Assembly (NCBI GenBank): GCA_934636425.1
Contig: CAKUAV010000100.1
Span: 1 to 11,456 of the forward strand
Direction: 5' to 3'
From: an uncultured Clostridia bacterium
GTDB taxonomy: Bacteria; Bacillota; Clostridia; Christensenellales; Aristaeellaceae
Length of the DNA: 11,456 nucleotides
Shown here piece by piece: positions 1 to 5,803 of the stretch. Positions within the stretch are counted from its first letter, which is position 1; the number at the start of each line of letters is the position of its first letter. Under the pieces are notes generated by a model. It saw only the letters and a program-made list of their open reading frames with translations, did no database searches and was not told where the DNA came from. The translations under genes and the position numbers were made by a program.

Positions 1-825
1 ATGCTGGCGCCATTTCTGCTGTTTTTCGCGCTGTTCGTGCTGTACCCGGCGGCGATGACGATCTATTACAGCTTCACCTCGTTCAACCTGAAGGATGCCG
101 CGTGGGTCGGCCTGAAAAACTACCGCAGGCTGCTTCGGGACGAGGCGTTTCTGGCGGCGCTGCGCAACACGGCGGTCTTTGCGGCCTGCAGCATCGTGTC
201 GCTGACCACGCTGGGCTTTCTGGCCGCGGCGGCGATGAATCGCGCGATGAAGGGCGTCAAGTGGATGCGCATGCTGATGATCTTTCCCTACGCCACCTCG
301 ATGACCGCCATCTCGATGATCTGGCTGATGATGTTCGACGCGCAGAGCGGCTTTCTGAACAAGCTCCTGCGGCTGCTGGGCGCGTCGGGGGTGGAGTGGC
401 TGTTCAACAGGGGCACGGCGCTCTATTGCCTGATCTTCGTGAACATCTGGAAGAACATCGGCTACTGCATGCTGATCTTTCTGGCGGGCATGCAGTCCGT
501 TCCCGTTGAAATCTACGAGGCCGCCACGGTGGACGGCGCGTCGGAGGGGCAGAAGCTCATCCATGTCACCGCGCCCATGGTGAGACCCGTTACGTTTTTC
601 GTCTCGATCACCACGCTGCTCGAGTCGTTCAAGACATTCGAGCAGGTCAAGCTGATGACCGGCGGCGACCCGCTCTATTCCACAACCACAATCGTGCATC
701 AGATCTATCAGCGCGGCTTTACCGAATTCAAGATGGGCTATGCCGCGGCCATGTCGGTGGTGCTGCTGCTCATCGTACTGATCGTCACGCTGATCAACGT
801 CCGCTTCGGCGGGCGCGCGGAGTAA
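1..825 (+). CDS. Sugar ABC transporter permease, MalF/UgpA-like (5' end probably cut)
   Basis: Inner-membrane permease subunit of a binding-protein-dependent carbohydrate importer of the MalF/UgpA type, expected to pair with the next gene. About six hydrophobic segments are visible, near residues 2-22, 56-77, 88-110, 140-162, 193-212 and 245-268. The cytoplasmic EAA loop, which docks the ATPase, starts at E173-A-A and continues with D178-G-A and a conserved proline near 192. The reading frame begins with ATG at the first base of the window, directly inside TM1. Family members normally carry 10-25 basic residues before TM1, so the true start is probably upstream and this is a 5'-truncated view. 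The stop lies 12 bases before the next start, so the two genes are co-transcribed. Substrate cannot be read from the sequence; no binding protein or ATPase gene is in the window. Family assignment is firm, substrate unknown. Confidence 0.93.
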   Translation: MLAPFLLFFALFVLYPAAMTIYYSFTSFNLKDAAWVGLKNYRRLLRDEAFLAALRNTAVFAACSIVSLTTLGFLAAAAMNRAMKGVKWMRMLMIFPYATSMTAISMIWLMMFDAQSGFLNKLLRLLGASGVEWLFNRGTALYCLIFVNIWKNIGYCMLIFLAGMQSVPVEIYEAATVDGASEGQKLIHVTAPMVRPVTFFVSITTLLESFKTFEQVKLMTGGDPLYSTTTIVHQIYQRGFTEFKMGYAAAMSVVLLLIVLIVTLINVRFGGRAE

Positions 826-837
826 GGAGGCGCGCTC

Positions 838-1713
838 ATGAAAAAGACAAAGGCCGACCGCCGCTTCCGCATTGTGTCCGCGCTGTTCGTGGCGCTGCTC
901 TGCCTCACGACCGGCTTTCCGCTGATCATGACCATCTCCGTCTCGCTGCAGACGATGGGCGAAGTCTATTCGCCCGATCTGAATCTCATCCCCGATGCGC
1001 CGCAGTTCGTCAACTACAAGACCGCCATGACCACAGGAAACTGGGCGCGCTATTTCCAGAACAGCCTGACCGTCACGGTGATCACAGTGGCCATCAGTCT
1101 GGTCATCAACGCCATGTCCGGCTTCGTGTTCGCGCGCATTCCCTTCCGCGGGCGCGAGGCGCTGTTCATGCTGATCCTAATCGGCATGATGATCCCCGCG
1201 CAGGTGACGCTCATCCCCGTGTTCCTGCTCATACGCTCTGTGCCCTTCGCCGGCGGCAACAACGCTCTGGGGCAGGGCGGCACGGGGCTCATAAACACCT
1301 ATGCCGGATTGATCATACCCTACATTGCCGGCTCGTTCGGCGTGTTTTTGTGCCGGCAGTTCTACATGGGCTTTCCCGCCGAGCTGGACGACGCGGCGCG
1401 CATCGACGGCTGCGGGCGGCTGGGTCAGTTCTTCCGCATCTACCTGCCGCTGAGCGGGCCTGTGCTGGCCTCTCTGGCCGTGCTCAAGTTCACCGGCACA
1501 TGGAACGAATACACCTGGCCGCTCGTCATGACCAGCGGAGACGCCATGAAGACCGTGCAGCTGGCGCTGGGCGCGTTCCGCAACGAGGGCGAGGTGTTCT
1601 GGAATCAGCTCATGGCCGCCACGCTCGTCTCCGGCGTACCGATCTATCTGCTGTTCTTCTTCGCGCAGAAGCATTTCGTCTCGGGTCTGCTGGCCGGCAG
1701 CGTCAAGGGCTGA
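838..1713 (+). CDS. Sugar ABC transporter permease, MalG/UgpE-like
   Basis: Second permease subunit (291 aa, normal for the family) of the same carbohydrate importer. The N-terminus is a short basic stretch (MKKTKADRRFR) followed by TM1 near residues 13-35. Further hydrophobic segments lie near 75-98, 108-132, 150-172, 203-220 and 258-280. The EAA loop spans roughly 182-207, reading ELDDAARIDGCG and ending in an LPLSGP-type tail, as in MalG-type subunits. The start is set by AAGGAGG at 824-830, eight bases upstream of the ATG and overlapping the stop of the preceding permease, which indicates translation in one operon. No clear intrinsic terminator follows; the next 40 bases are unstructured and lead into a new promoter. 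In such loci the order binding protein, MalF-type, MalG-type, then catabolic enzymes is common, which fits the sugar enzymes nearby, but a functional link to them is inference. Confidence 0.95.
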   Translation: MKKTKADRRFRIVSALFVALLCLTTGFPLIMTISVSLQTMGEVYSPDLNLIPDAPQFVNYKTAMTTGNWARYFQNSLTVTVITVAISLVINAMSGFVFARIPFRGREALFMLILIGMMIPAQVTLIPVFLLIRSVPFAGGNNALGQGGTGLINTYAGLIIPYIAGSFGVFLCRQFYMGFPAELDDAARIDGCGRLGQFFRIYLPLSGPVLASLAVLKFTGTWNEYTWPLVMTSGDAMKTVQLALGAFRNEGEVFWNQLMAATLVSGVPIYLLFFFAQKHFVSGLLAGSVKG

Positions 1714-1756
1714 TCGGATTTTAACACAATCGCCGCATCTGTCCCGGCTCTTTCGA

Positions 1757-1785
1757 TTGACAGAACACGTCAAAGCGTATATACT
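1757..1785 (+). promoter_or_regulatory. Near-consensus sigma-70/sigma-A promoter
   Basis: TTGACA at 1757-1762 and TATACT at 1780-1785 are separated by exactly 17 bases, matching the housekeeping consensus at 11 of 12 positions. Transcription would start near 1792, about 217 bases before the ATG at 2009. The -35 box is the left arm of a perfect inverted repeat, TTGAC (1757-1761) and GTCAA (1769-1773) with a 7-base spacer, which could be an operator. The promoter is AT-rich against GC-rich surroundings. Confidence 0.75.
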
Positions 1786-1863
1786 CAAATAATCGGAGAA
1801 TTCTGATCGCATCGCCTGCGCCGCCCTGACGGCCTTTCGCCGAGCCGACGCCGATCGAGCGCG

Positions 1864-1937
1864 GTGCGCTTTCTCCGTTTTGAGGCCCGCTGCGGGGCGC
1901 ACTTCTGCGACGCTCCATCGGTCGGGTGTGCTTTTTT
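1864..1937 (+). promoter_or_regulatory. Candidate attenuator: mutually exclusive hairpins ending in a U-run
   Basis: About 70 bases after the predicted transcription start, GTGCGC at 1864-1869 is the exact complement of GCGCAC at 1897-1902. The same GCGCAC can instead pair (one G-U) with GTGTGC at 1926-1931, which is followed at once by six T (1932-1937). The second fold also contains an inner CGAC/GTCG stem (1908-1911 with 1921-1924). This is the antiterminator/terminator geometry of riboswitches, T-boxes and leader-peptide attenuators. I recognise no known aptamer here. Alternatives: the terminator of a stand-alone small RNA of about 145 nt (roughly 1792-1937), or chance pairing in GC-rich sequence. 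Stem lengths are short (6 bp), so this is a candidate only. Confidence 0.4.
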
Positions 1938-1938
1938 C

Positions 1939-1966
1939 GGCGGCGATTCGAGCATGGATCGCCGCC
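1939..1966 (+). repeat. Perfect 9-bp inverted repeat in the leader
   Basis: GGCGGCGAT (1939-1947) and ATCGCCGCC (1958-1966) pair perfectly around a 10-base loop. The hairpin sits directly after the T-run of the candidate attenuator and about 24 bases before the ribosome binding site at 1992-1997. It has no T-run on either strand, so it is not an intrinsic terminator. It may be an RNA-stabilising or translation-control stem, or an operator. Confidence 0.5.
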
Positions 1967-2008
1967 ATAACGCGCGTTTTATCGAGAAGGGAAAGGAGGC
2001 GAGCCGCC

Positions 2009-3712
2009 ATGATCAAGCAGCAGCTCTGCCGCAGAACGGCGACAGGCTTTGAAACGCTGGCTGCCAGCGGCGCGCTGCGCGAAAGCGCCTGGATGCCCCT
2101 TCTGGATCAGCTCTCGCCCTACGAGGACGCGCAGAGTGAAAACGCATATTTCCAGTATCCGCTCAGCACGGGACTGGTGATCGGCCGCAGCGTCAGAACC
2201 GGCGACGGCGCGTATATCATCCGCCGCCTGGTGATCGACGAAAACGCCGATCTGGACGCGCTGCGTCTGGCGCGCCCATTAAGCGCCGCGCTGCTGTCGG
2301 CCGCTCTGCCCGAGGACGGCGCCACGGCGCTGCCCACGCTCTCGCCCGCCGCGCTGTTCGACGCGTCGCTGCCCGGCGAGGGCTTCCGGCTGATCGATTC
2401 GCTCTTCGACGAGGGGCTGCTCGCGCGCTTTGTCAAGGCGCTGCTGGCCGCCGCGTCGGACAAGCGGCTGAACGTCCACGCCGTCATCAATCAGCCGCCC
2501 GAGATCGTCTCCGCGCAGGCGCGGCTGATGATGGAGATATTCATGCGCTGCCTGCCGCTGCGGGACGGACTGCGGCTGAGCTGGCACACGCTGATCGAGG
2601 ACGGCGTTCCCGCCGCGCCCTGCTGCGTGTTTTTCTCGCCGCCCTGCCCCGATCACGGCTGCATACGCTTTGATCTGAGCCGCGGCACGGTCATCTGGCC
2701 GGACGAGCCGCCTGCCGACGAAAAGAGCCTCACGCTCGCCCGGGCGATTCTGGCGCACGATCTCAACTGGGCCGACCGCGCGGACGAAACCGGCCTGAGC
2801 GCGCTGCGCTCCTCGCCGGCGCTGCACATGGACACGCCGCCGTTCGAGCGCGGCATGTCGCTCTCTCAGTATATGCAGGACTGGGCGGACGCGCTGGATA
2901 TCCGCCGCGGCATACTCAACGAGGACGCGTTTGTGACGCTCGCGCAGAGCGAATGGCCGCGCCTGATCAACAGCGTCATCAACGCCGCCGATCTCATGCC
3001 GCACGGCGATTTTATGGTTCAGCTGAGCGACTGCCTGACTGTGCTCTCGCACGGACGCGGCGCGGAGCTGGGCATGACCGGCGAGCATCTGTGCGATCTG
3101 GCCGCGATACTCATCGACAGCATAGACTGGGACGAGGCCGATCTCAACGATCCGCAGGCCGTGCGCCTGCTCCGTTCGGCGACGGAATACGCCGCGCTCC
3201 TGGATGCGGAGCGCTGCCCGGAAGACCAGCTGGCCGCCTGCCGCGCCGTTCACGCGCTGCTGACCGCGCCCGCCGCGCGCCTGAGCGACATGATCGACGC
3301 GCTGCTGGCGCTGCACGAGGACAGCCCCGCGCTGTTTGCGCAGCTGCAGGCCTGCGCCCGCCGCGCCGTCACCGGCCGCTGCCGAAGCGCGCAGAACGGC
3401 TCGGACGAGTTTGCGCTGATCGACGAATCGTTCGTCGCGCTGGCCATCATGGGCTACGTCCGCTTCTCGCGCGGCATTCCCGATCTGCGCACGCTGGACA
3501 AGCTCAGATCCGGCATCGAGCGCAGCGGCGGCGCGCGGGAGGTGCGGCGCTTCAACGCCCGGCTCGACCGCATGCGCAAGCGCATGAGCACGTTCCGCTC
3601 CGTCGAGCTGGCGCGCAAACGCGAGCTGCGCGTTATGCTGCTGATTTCGCTGCTGCTGCTGCTGGTCATCGCGGGCGTGGTTGCCGTATACTTTCTGTTT
3701 TTGAAAAAATAG
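2009..3712 (+). CDS. Tail-anchored protein with GAP1-N-like N-terminus, function unknown
   Basis: Encodes 567 residues. The start is fixed by AAAGGAGG just upstream of ATG 2009; the frame is open further upstream but that stretch has no binding site and lies in the structured leader. The first 75 residues (MIKQQLCRRTATGFETLAAS, then L-S-P-Y-E near 35-39 and LVIGRSV near 56-62) resemble the N-terminal domain of GTPase-associated protein 1 (GAP1-N), known from predicted bacterial conflict or stress systems. I match this from memory of the pattern, without a search. The middle (90-510) is helix-rich and Ala/Leu/Asp-rich with no motif I recognise. Residues 515-540 are strongly basic, followed by one hydrophobic segment (about 540-563) and a KK end: a C-terminal membrane anchor with the bulk in the cytosol. 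No signal peptide. It has its own promoter and leader. No GTPase partner is in the window. Function unknown. Confidence 0.88.
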   Translation: MIKQQLCRRTATGFETLAASGALRESAWMPLLDQLSPYEDAQSENAYFQYPLSTGLVIGRSVRTGDGAYIIRRLVIDENADLDALRLARPLSAALLSAALPEDGATALPTLSPAALFDASLPGEGFRLIDSLFDEGLLARFVKALLAAASDKRLNVHAVINQPPEIVSAQARLMMEIFMRCLPLRDGLRLSWHTLIEDGVPAAPCCVFFSPPCPDHGCIRFDLSRGTVIWPDEPPADEKSLTLARAILAHDLNWADRADETGLSALRSSPALHMDTPPFERGMSLSQYMQDWADALDIRRGILNEDAFVTLAQSEWPRLINSVINAADLMPHGDFMVQLSDCLTVLSHGRGAELGMTGEHLCDLAAILIDSIDWDEADLNDPQAVRLLRSATEYAALLDAERCPEDQLAACRAVHALLTAPAARLSDMIDALLALHEDSPALFAQLQACARRAVTGRCRSAQNGSDEFALIDESFVALAIMGYVRFSRGIPDLRTLDKLRSGIERSGGAREVRRFNARLDRMRKRMSTFRSVELARKRELRVMLLISLLLLLVIAGVVAVYFLFLKK

Positions 3713-3737
3713 GCTGGTAATTTTCGCCAGTTTGCGT

Positions 3738-3778
3738 TACAATAGAATGTGTTCAAGCGGAGCGCCGCTTCGTTCACA
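3738..3778 (+). promoter_or_regulatory. Possible -10 box and hairpin upstream of the SDR gene
   Basis: TACAAT at 3738-3743 is a good -10 hexamer, but no convincing -35 lies 16-18 bases upstream (the best is TGGTAA at 3715-3720, 3 of 6). Immediately downstream is a hairpin: TGTG/CACA (3748-3751 with 3775-3778) enclosing AAGCGG/CCGCTT (3755-3760 with 3765-3770) around AGCG. It would lie at the 5' end of the message or act as an operator for a regulator of the sugar gene. A second imperfect stem with ATGCG/CGCAT ends lies at 3794-3819. A short CTGG/CCAG stem at 3715-3730 is too weak to call a terminator for the preceding gene. Confidence 0.35.
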
Positions 3779-3849
3779 CACGAGCCAAAGACCATGCGGC
3801 GCGGCGTGCGCCGGCGCATTACAGAAATCACTTTGAGGAGGATGAACCC

Positions 3850-4725
3850 ATGATCGATATGCAGAAATGGCAGGAGATCGCCAAAGCAAACATCCATAAC
3901 CGCCCCGCGACCACCGGTCGTCTGGCCGGCAAAATCGCCATCGTGACCGGCAGCGCGCAGGGCTTCGGCAAGGGCATCGCCGAGGAAATGTACAAGGAAG
4001 GCGCGAGCATCGTCATCGCCGATCTGAACGAAGAGCTGGCCGCGTCGGTCGCCGCCGAAATGGGCGAGCGCGCCGTGTGCGTCAAGGTCAACGTGTCCGA
4101 TGAGGAGAGCGTCGCCGCCCTGGTGCAGCAGACCGTGGAGCATTTCGGCGGACTGGACATATTCGTCAGCAACGCCGGCGTTGTGCGCTCCGGCGCGCTC
4201 GATCAGCTGGAAAAGAAGGATTTCGACTTCGTCACCAGCATCAACTACACCGCCTACTTCCTCTGCACCAAGTACGCCGCCGTCATCATGAAGGCCGAGC
4301 ATGAGGCCGATCCCGAATGGTTCGGCGACATCATCACAGTCAACTCGAAATCCGGCCTGGAGGGCTCCAACAAGAACTTCGCCTACGCCGGCTCCAAGTT
4401 CGGCGGCATCGGCCTGACGCAGAGCTTCGCGCTCGAATTGTGCCCCTTCAACATCAAGGTCAACGCCGTCTGCCCCGGCAACTTCCTGGACGGCCCGCTG
4501 TGGATGGATCCGGTGCGCGGCCTGTTCGTGCAGTATCTGAACGCCGGCAAGGTGCCCGGCGCCAAGACCGTCGAGGATGTGAAGCGTTATTACGAGGCCA
4601 AGGTGCCCATGAACCGCGGCTGCTTCCCCGCCGACGTGGCGCGCGCCATATTCTACGCCGTCGAGCAGAAGTACGAGACCGGTCAGGCCATCCCCGTGAC
4701 CGGCGGCCAGATCATGCTCAACTGA
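3850..4725 (+). CDS. Short-chain dehydrogenase, sorbitol-6-phosphate 2-dehydrogenase-like
   Basis: NAD(P)-dependent SDR of 291 aa, probably oxidising a sugar alcohol (phosphate) in the cytosol. The nucleotide-binding motif is T33-G-S-A-Q-G38-F-G40, with D58 at the end of the second strand favouring NAD(H), N108-A-G-V, and catalytic S166, Y179 and K183. The stretches NSKSG (165-169), YAGSKFGGIGLTQS (179-192), VPMNRGC and the end VTGGQIM closely follow E. coli SrlD (sorbitol-6-phosphate 2-dehydrogenase) as I remember it, including the late RGC and TGQ..VTGGQ features. Compared with SrlD it has about 25 extra N-terminal residues before the Rossmann strand. The start is set by GAGGAGG at 3835-3841, eight bases upstream. 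It lies 137 bases after the tail-anchored gene and is followed by a strong terminator. Exact substrate is uncertain: sorbitol-6-P, another polyol-P, or a free polyol. Confidence 0.9.
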   Translation: MIDMQKWQEIAKANIHNRPATTGRLAGKIAIVTGSAQGFGKGIAEEMYKEGASIVIADLNEELAASVAAEMGERAVCVKVNVSDEESVAALVQQTVEHFGGLDIFVSNAGVVRSGALDQLEKKDFDFVTSINYTAYFLCTKYAAVIMKAEHEADPEWFGDIITVNSKSGLEGSNKNFAYAGSKFGGIGLTQSFALELCPFNIKVNAVCPGNFLDGPLWMDPVRGLFVQYLNAGKVPGAKTVEDVKRYYEAKVPMNRGCFPADVARAIFYAVEQKYETGQAIPVTGGQIMLN

Positions 4726-4742
4726 TATAATAAATAGTACAA

Positions 4743-4777
4743 CCGGCCGGGGCTTCGTCGCTCCGGCCGGCGTTTTT
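4743..4777 (+). terminator. Strong intrinsic terminator after the SDR gene
   Basis: CCGGCCGG (4743-4750) pairs with CCGGCCGG (4763-4770), extended by GG against CT to a 10-bp stem around an 8-base loop (4753-4760). CG and five T follow (4773-4777). It sits 17 bases after the stop codon and closes the + strand gene group. Confidence 0.88.
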
Positions 4778-5059
4778 ATGGCTTCATTTCAAACTGCGAA
4801 AGAGGGAAACGCCTTACGCCGAAATCCCCGCCAAAATATAGACGTCGGGCGTTGCCCGCCGGCAACGCTTTGAATGACGTCAGTGTGTTATATGGCGCTC
4901 GCTGAACACCGCGCCAAAATCACGGCATGGCTTTCCCCGGTATAACATAATTCCAGTGCTTCCAGCCGTTTCGCCGCTCTCTTATTCCTGTTCGCCTTCG
5001 CCGCTGCATCAATCGCTGCTTTTTCTTTCACTGGTCTTAATTACCCATATGTACTATCG
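4778..5059. other. Intergenic stretch with no recognisable gene
   Basis: Between the + terminator and the first repeat copy there is no reading frame with a binding site or family resemblance on either strand. The base composition is more AT-rich than the genes. The only clear structure is the inverted repeat at 4841-4881, listed separately. Confidence 0.6.
4841..4881. repeat. Inverted repeat flanked by GACGTC
   Basis: GCGTTGCC (4849-4856) and GGCAACGC (4861-4868) form a perfect 8-bp stem with a CGCC loop. The palindrome GACGTC stands on both sides (4841-4846 and 4876-4881), so the flanks could pair as an outer stem. It lacks a long T-run on either strand, so it is a poor terminator. It may be a REP-like palindrome or a remnant of a small element. 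Confidence 0.5.
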
Positions 5060-5060
5060 C

Positions 5061-5320
5061 GCATTTTGTGTTCTGCCCTCTATTGCTTATATGGTATATG
5101 CCATGAAAAGAGAAGTTTTCTGAGCGACATACGAAAAATGAGTAAGGAAATGCGCGGCAAGACGGACGAGGAGAAAGGCGAACTCTCCCGCCGCTGTGCA
5201 AAGCTCATCACGAACGCCTGCCCGCGCGAAACAGGCAGGCTCTTCACGGAAAGCTGTGGGAAGCAATGCGCGGCGGAGAGACGCGAACGGCACAGAAGCA
5301 GGGATCGCACTGCTAAACAC
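5061..5320. repeat. Copy 1 of a 260/261-bp tandem direct repeat
   Basis: Begins at GCATTTTGTGTTCTGCC and runs to the next GCATTTTGTG at 5321. From 5101 to 5320 it differs from copy 2 by only two substitutions (C5101 against T5362, A5127 against G5388); the first 40 bases hold a few more changes and one 1-base indel. It can fold into one long imperfect hairpin: CTCTCCCGCCGC (5183-5194) against GCGGCGGAGAG (5270-5280, one bulge), AGCT against AGCT inside, and a terminal GCCTGCC (5216-5222) with GGCAGGC (5234-5240) around an 11-base loop. It carries open frames on both strands but none has a ribosome binding site. No transposase. Identity unknown: a non-coding interspersed repeat, MITE-like element or structured RNA are all possible. 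Confidence 0.9.
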
Positions 5321-5581
5321 GCATTTTGTGTTCTGCCCCCATATCGCTTATATGGTATATGTCATGAAAAGAGAAGTTTTCTGAGCGGCATACGAAAAAT
5401 GAGTAAGGAAATGCGCGGCAAGACGGACGAGGAGAAAGGCGAACTCTCCCGCCGCTGTGCAAAGCTCATCACGAACGCCTGCCCGCGCGAAACAGGCAGG
5501 CTCTTCACGGAAAGCTGTGGGAAGCAATGCGCGGCGGAGAGACGCGAACGGCACAGAAGCAGGGATCGCACTGCTAAACAC
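5321..5581. repeat. Copy 2 of the 260/261-bp tandem direct repeat
   Basis: Head-to-tail second copy, near-identical to copy 1, with the same long hairpin: GCCTGCC at 5477-5483 pairing with GGCAGGC at 5495-5501, and the outer CTCTCC/GGAGAG arms at +261. It ends at CTGCTAAACAC, and a third GCATTTT follows at once (5582). After that only scattered similarity to the unit start remains (TTCT, GCCC, ATGG), which suggests either a degraded third copy or the flank of the ancestral single copy. Copy 2 is exactly 87 codons long, so frames stay open through it, which accounts for the long artificial reading frame here. Confidence 0.9.
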
Positions 5582-5746
5582 GCATTTTTCATTCTTTGCC
5601 CGTTCTCTCATGGCGACGCCACGCAATCTGTTGCTGCCATGAACTTGCACGCCTCCCAGGATTCCGCGAAGAACCAAAAAGAGCCGCACCGCCAAGTATT
5701 TCCAGATTCCCGCCGCGAACAAAACTGTCCTCTCCGTCAAAGCACG
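5582..5746. other. Intergenic flank of the repeat, no recognisable gene
   Basis: Non-coding on my reading. It starts with a GCATTTT like the repeat units and then diverges. The minus strand stays open from 5800 into copy 2 (150 codons from an ATG at 5800), but that frame runs over the terminator hairpin and the repeat and has no binding site, so I do not call it a gene. Confidence 0.5.
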
Positions 5747-5747
5747 C

Positions 5748-5790
5748 AAAAGCCGCCGCCCTCCGCAACTATCTGCGGAAAGCGGCGGCT
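5748..5790 (-). terminator. Intrinsic terminator of the GH32-like gene
   Basis: Read on the - strand, AGCCGCCGC (5790-5782) pairs with GCGGCGGCT (5759-5751). A 2-by-2 internal loop is followed by TCCGCA (5779-5774) with TGCGGA (5767-5762) around a 6-base loop, and then TTTT (complement of 5748-5751). It starts 14 bases after the stop codon. On the + strand the same hairpin is followed by CCTTTT, so it may stop transcription from both sides. Confidence 0.72.
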
Positions 5791-5803
5791 CCTTTTCCAT
5801 CGC

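Noticed and set aside
1880..2008. Upstream ATG extending the tail-anchored protein by 43 residues
   Set aside because: The extension lies in the structured leader and has no binding site, while AAAGGAGG stands properly before ATG 2009 and the GAP1-N-like match begins there.
1177..2016. 279-codon - strand open frame
   Set aside because: Overlaps the second permease antisense and the promoter/leader region; no binding site or recognisable domain.
2279..3316. 345-codon - strand open frame
   Set aside because: Antisense shadow of the tail-anchored protein gene, Arg/Gln/Ala-rich and without motifs.
3701..3743. TTGAAA (3701-3706) as -35 for the TACAAT at 3738-3743
   Set aside because: The spacing is 31 bases, far outside the functional range.
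5061..5581. CRISPR array or insertion sequence
   Set aside because: The repeats are 260 bases, adjacent and without spacers, and no transposase frame or target-site duplication is visible.
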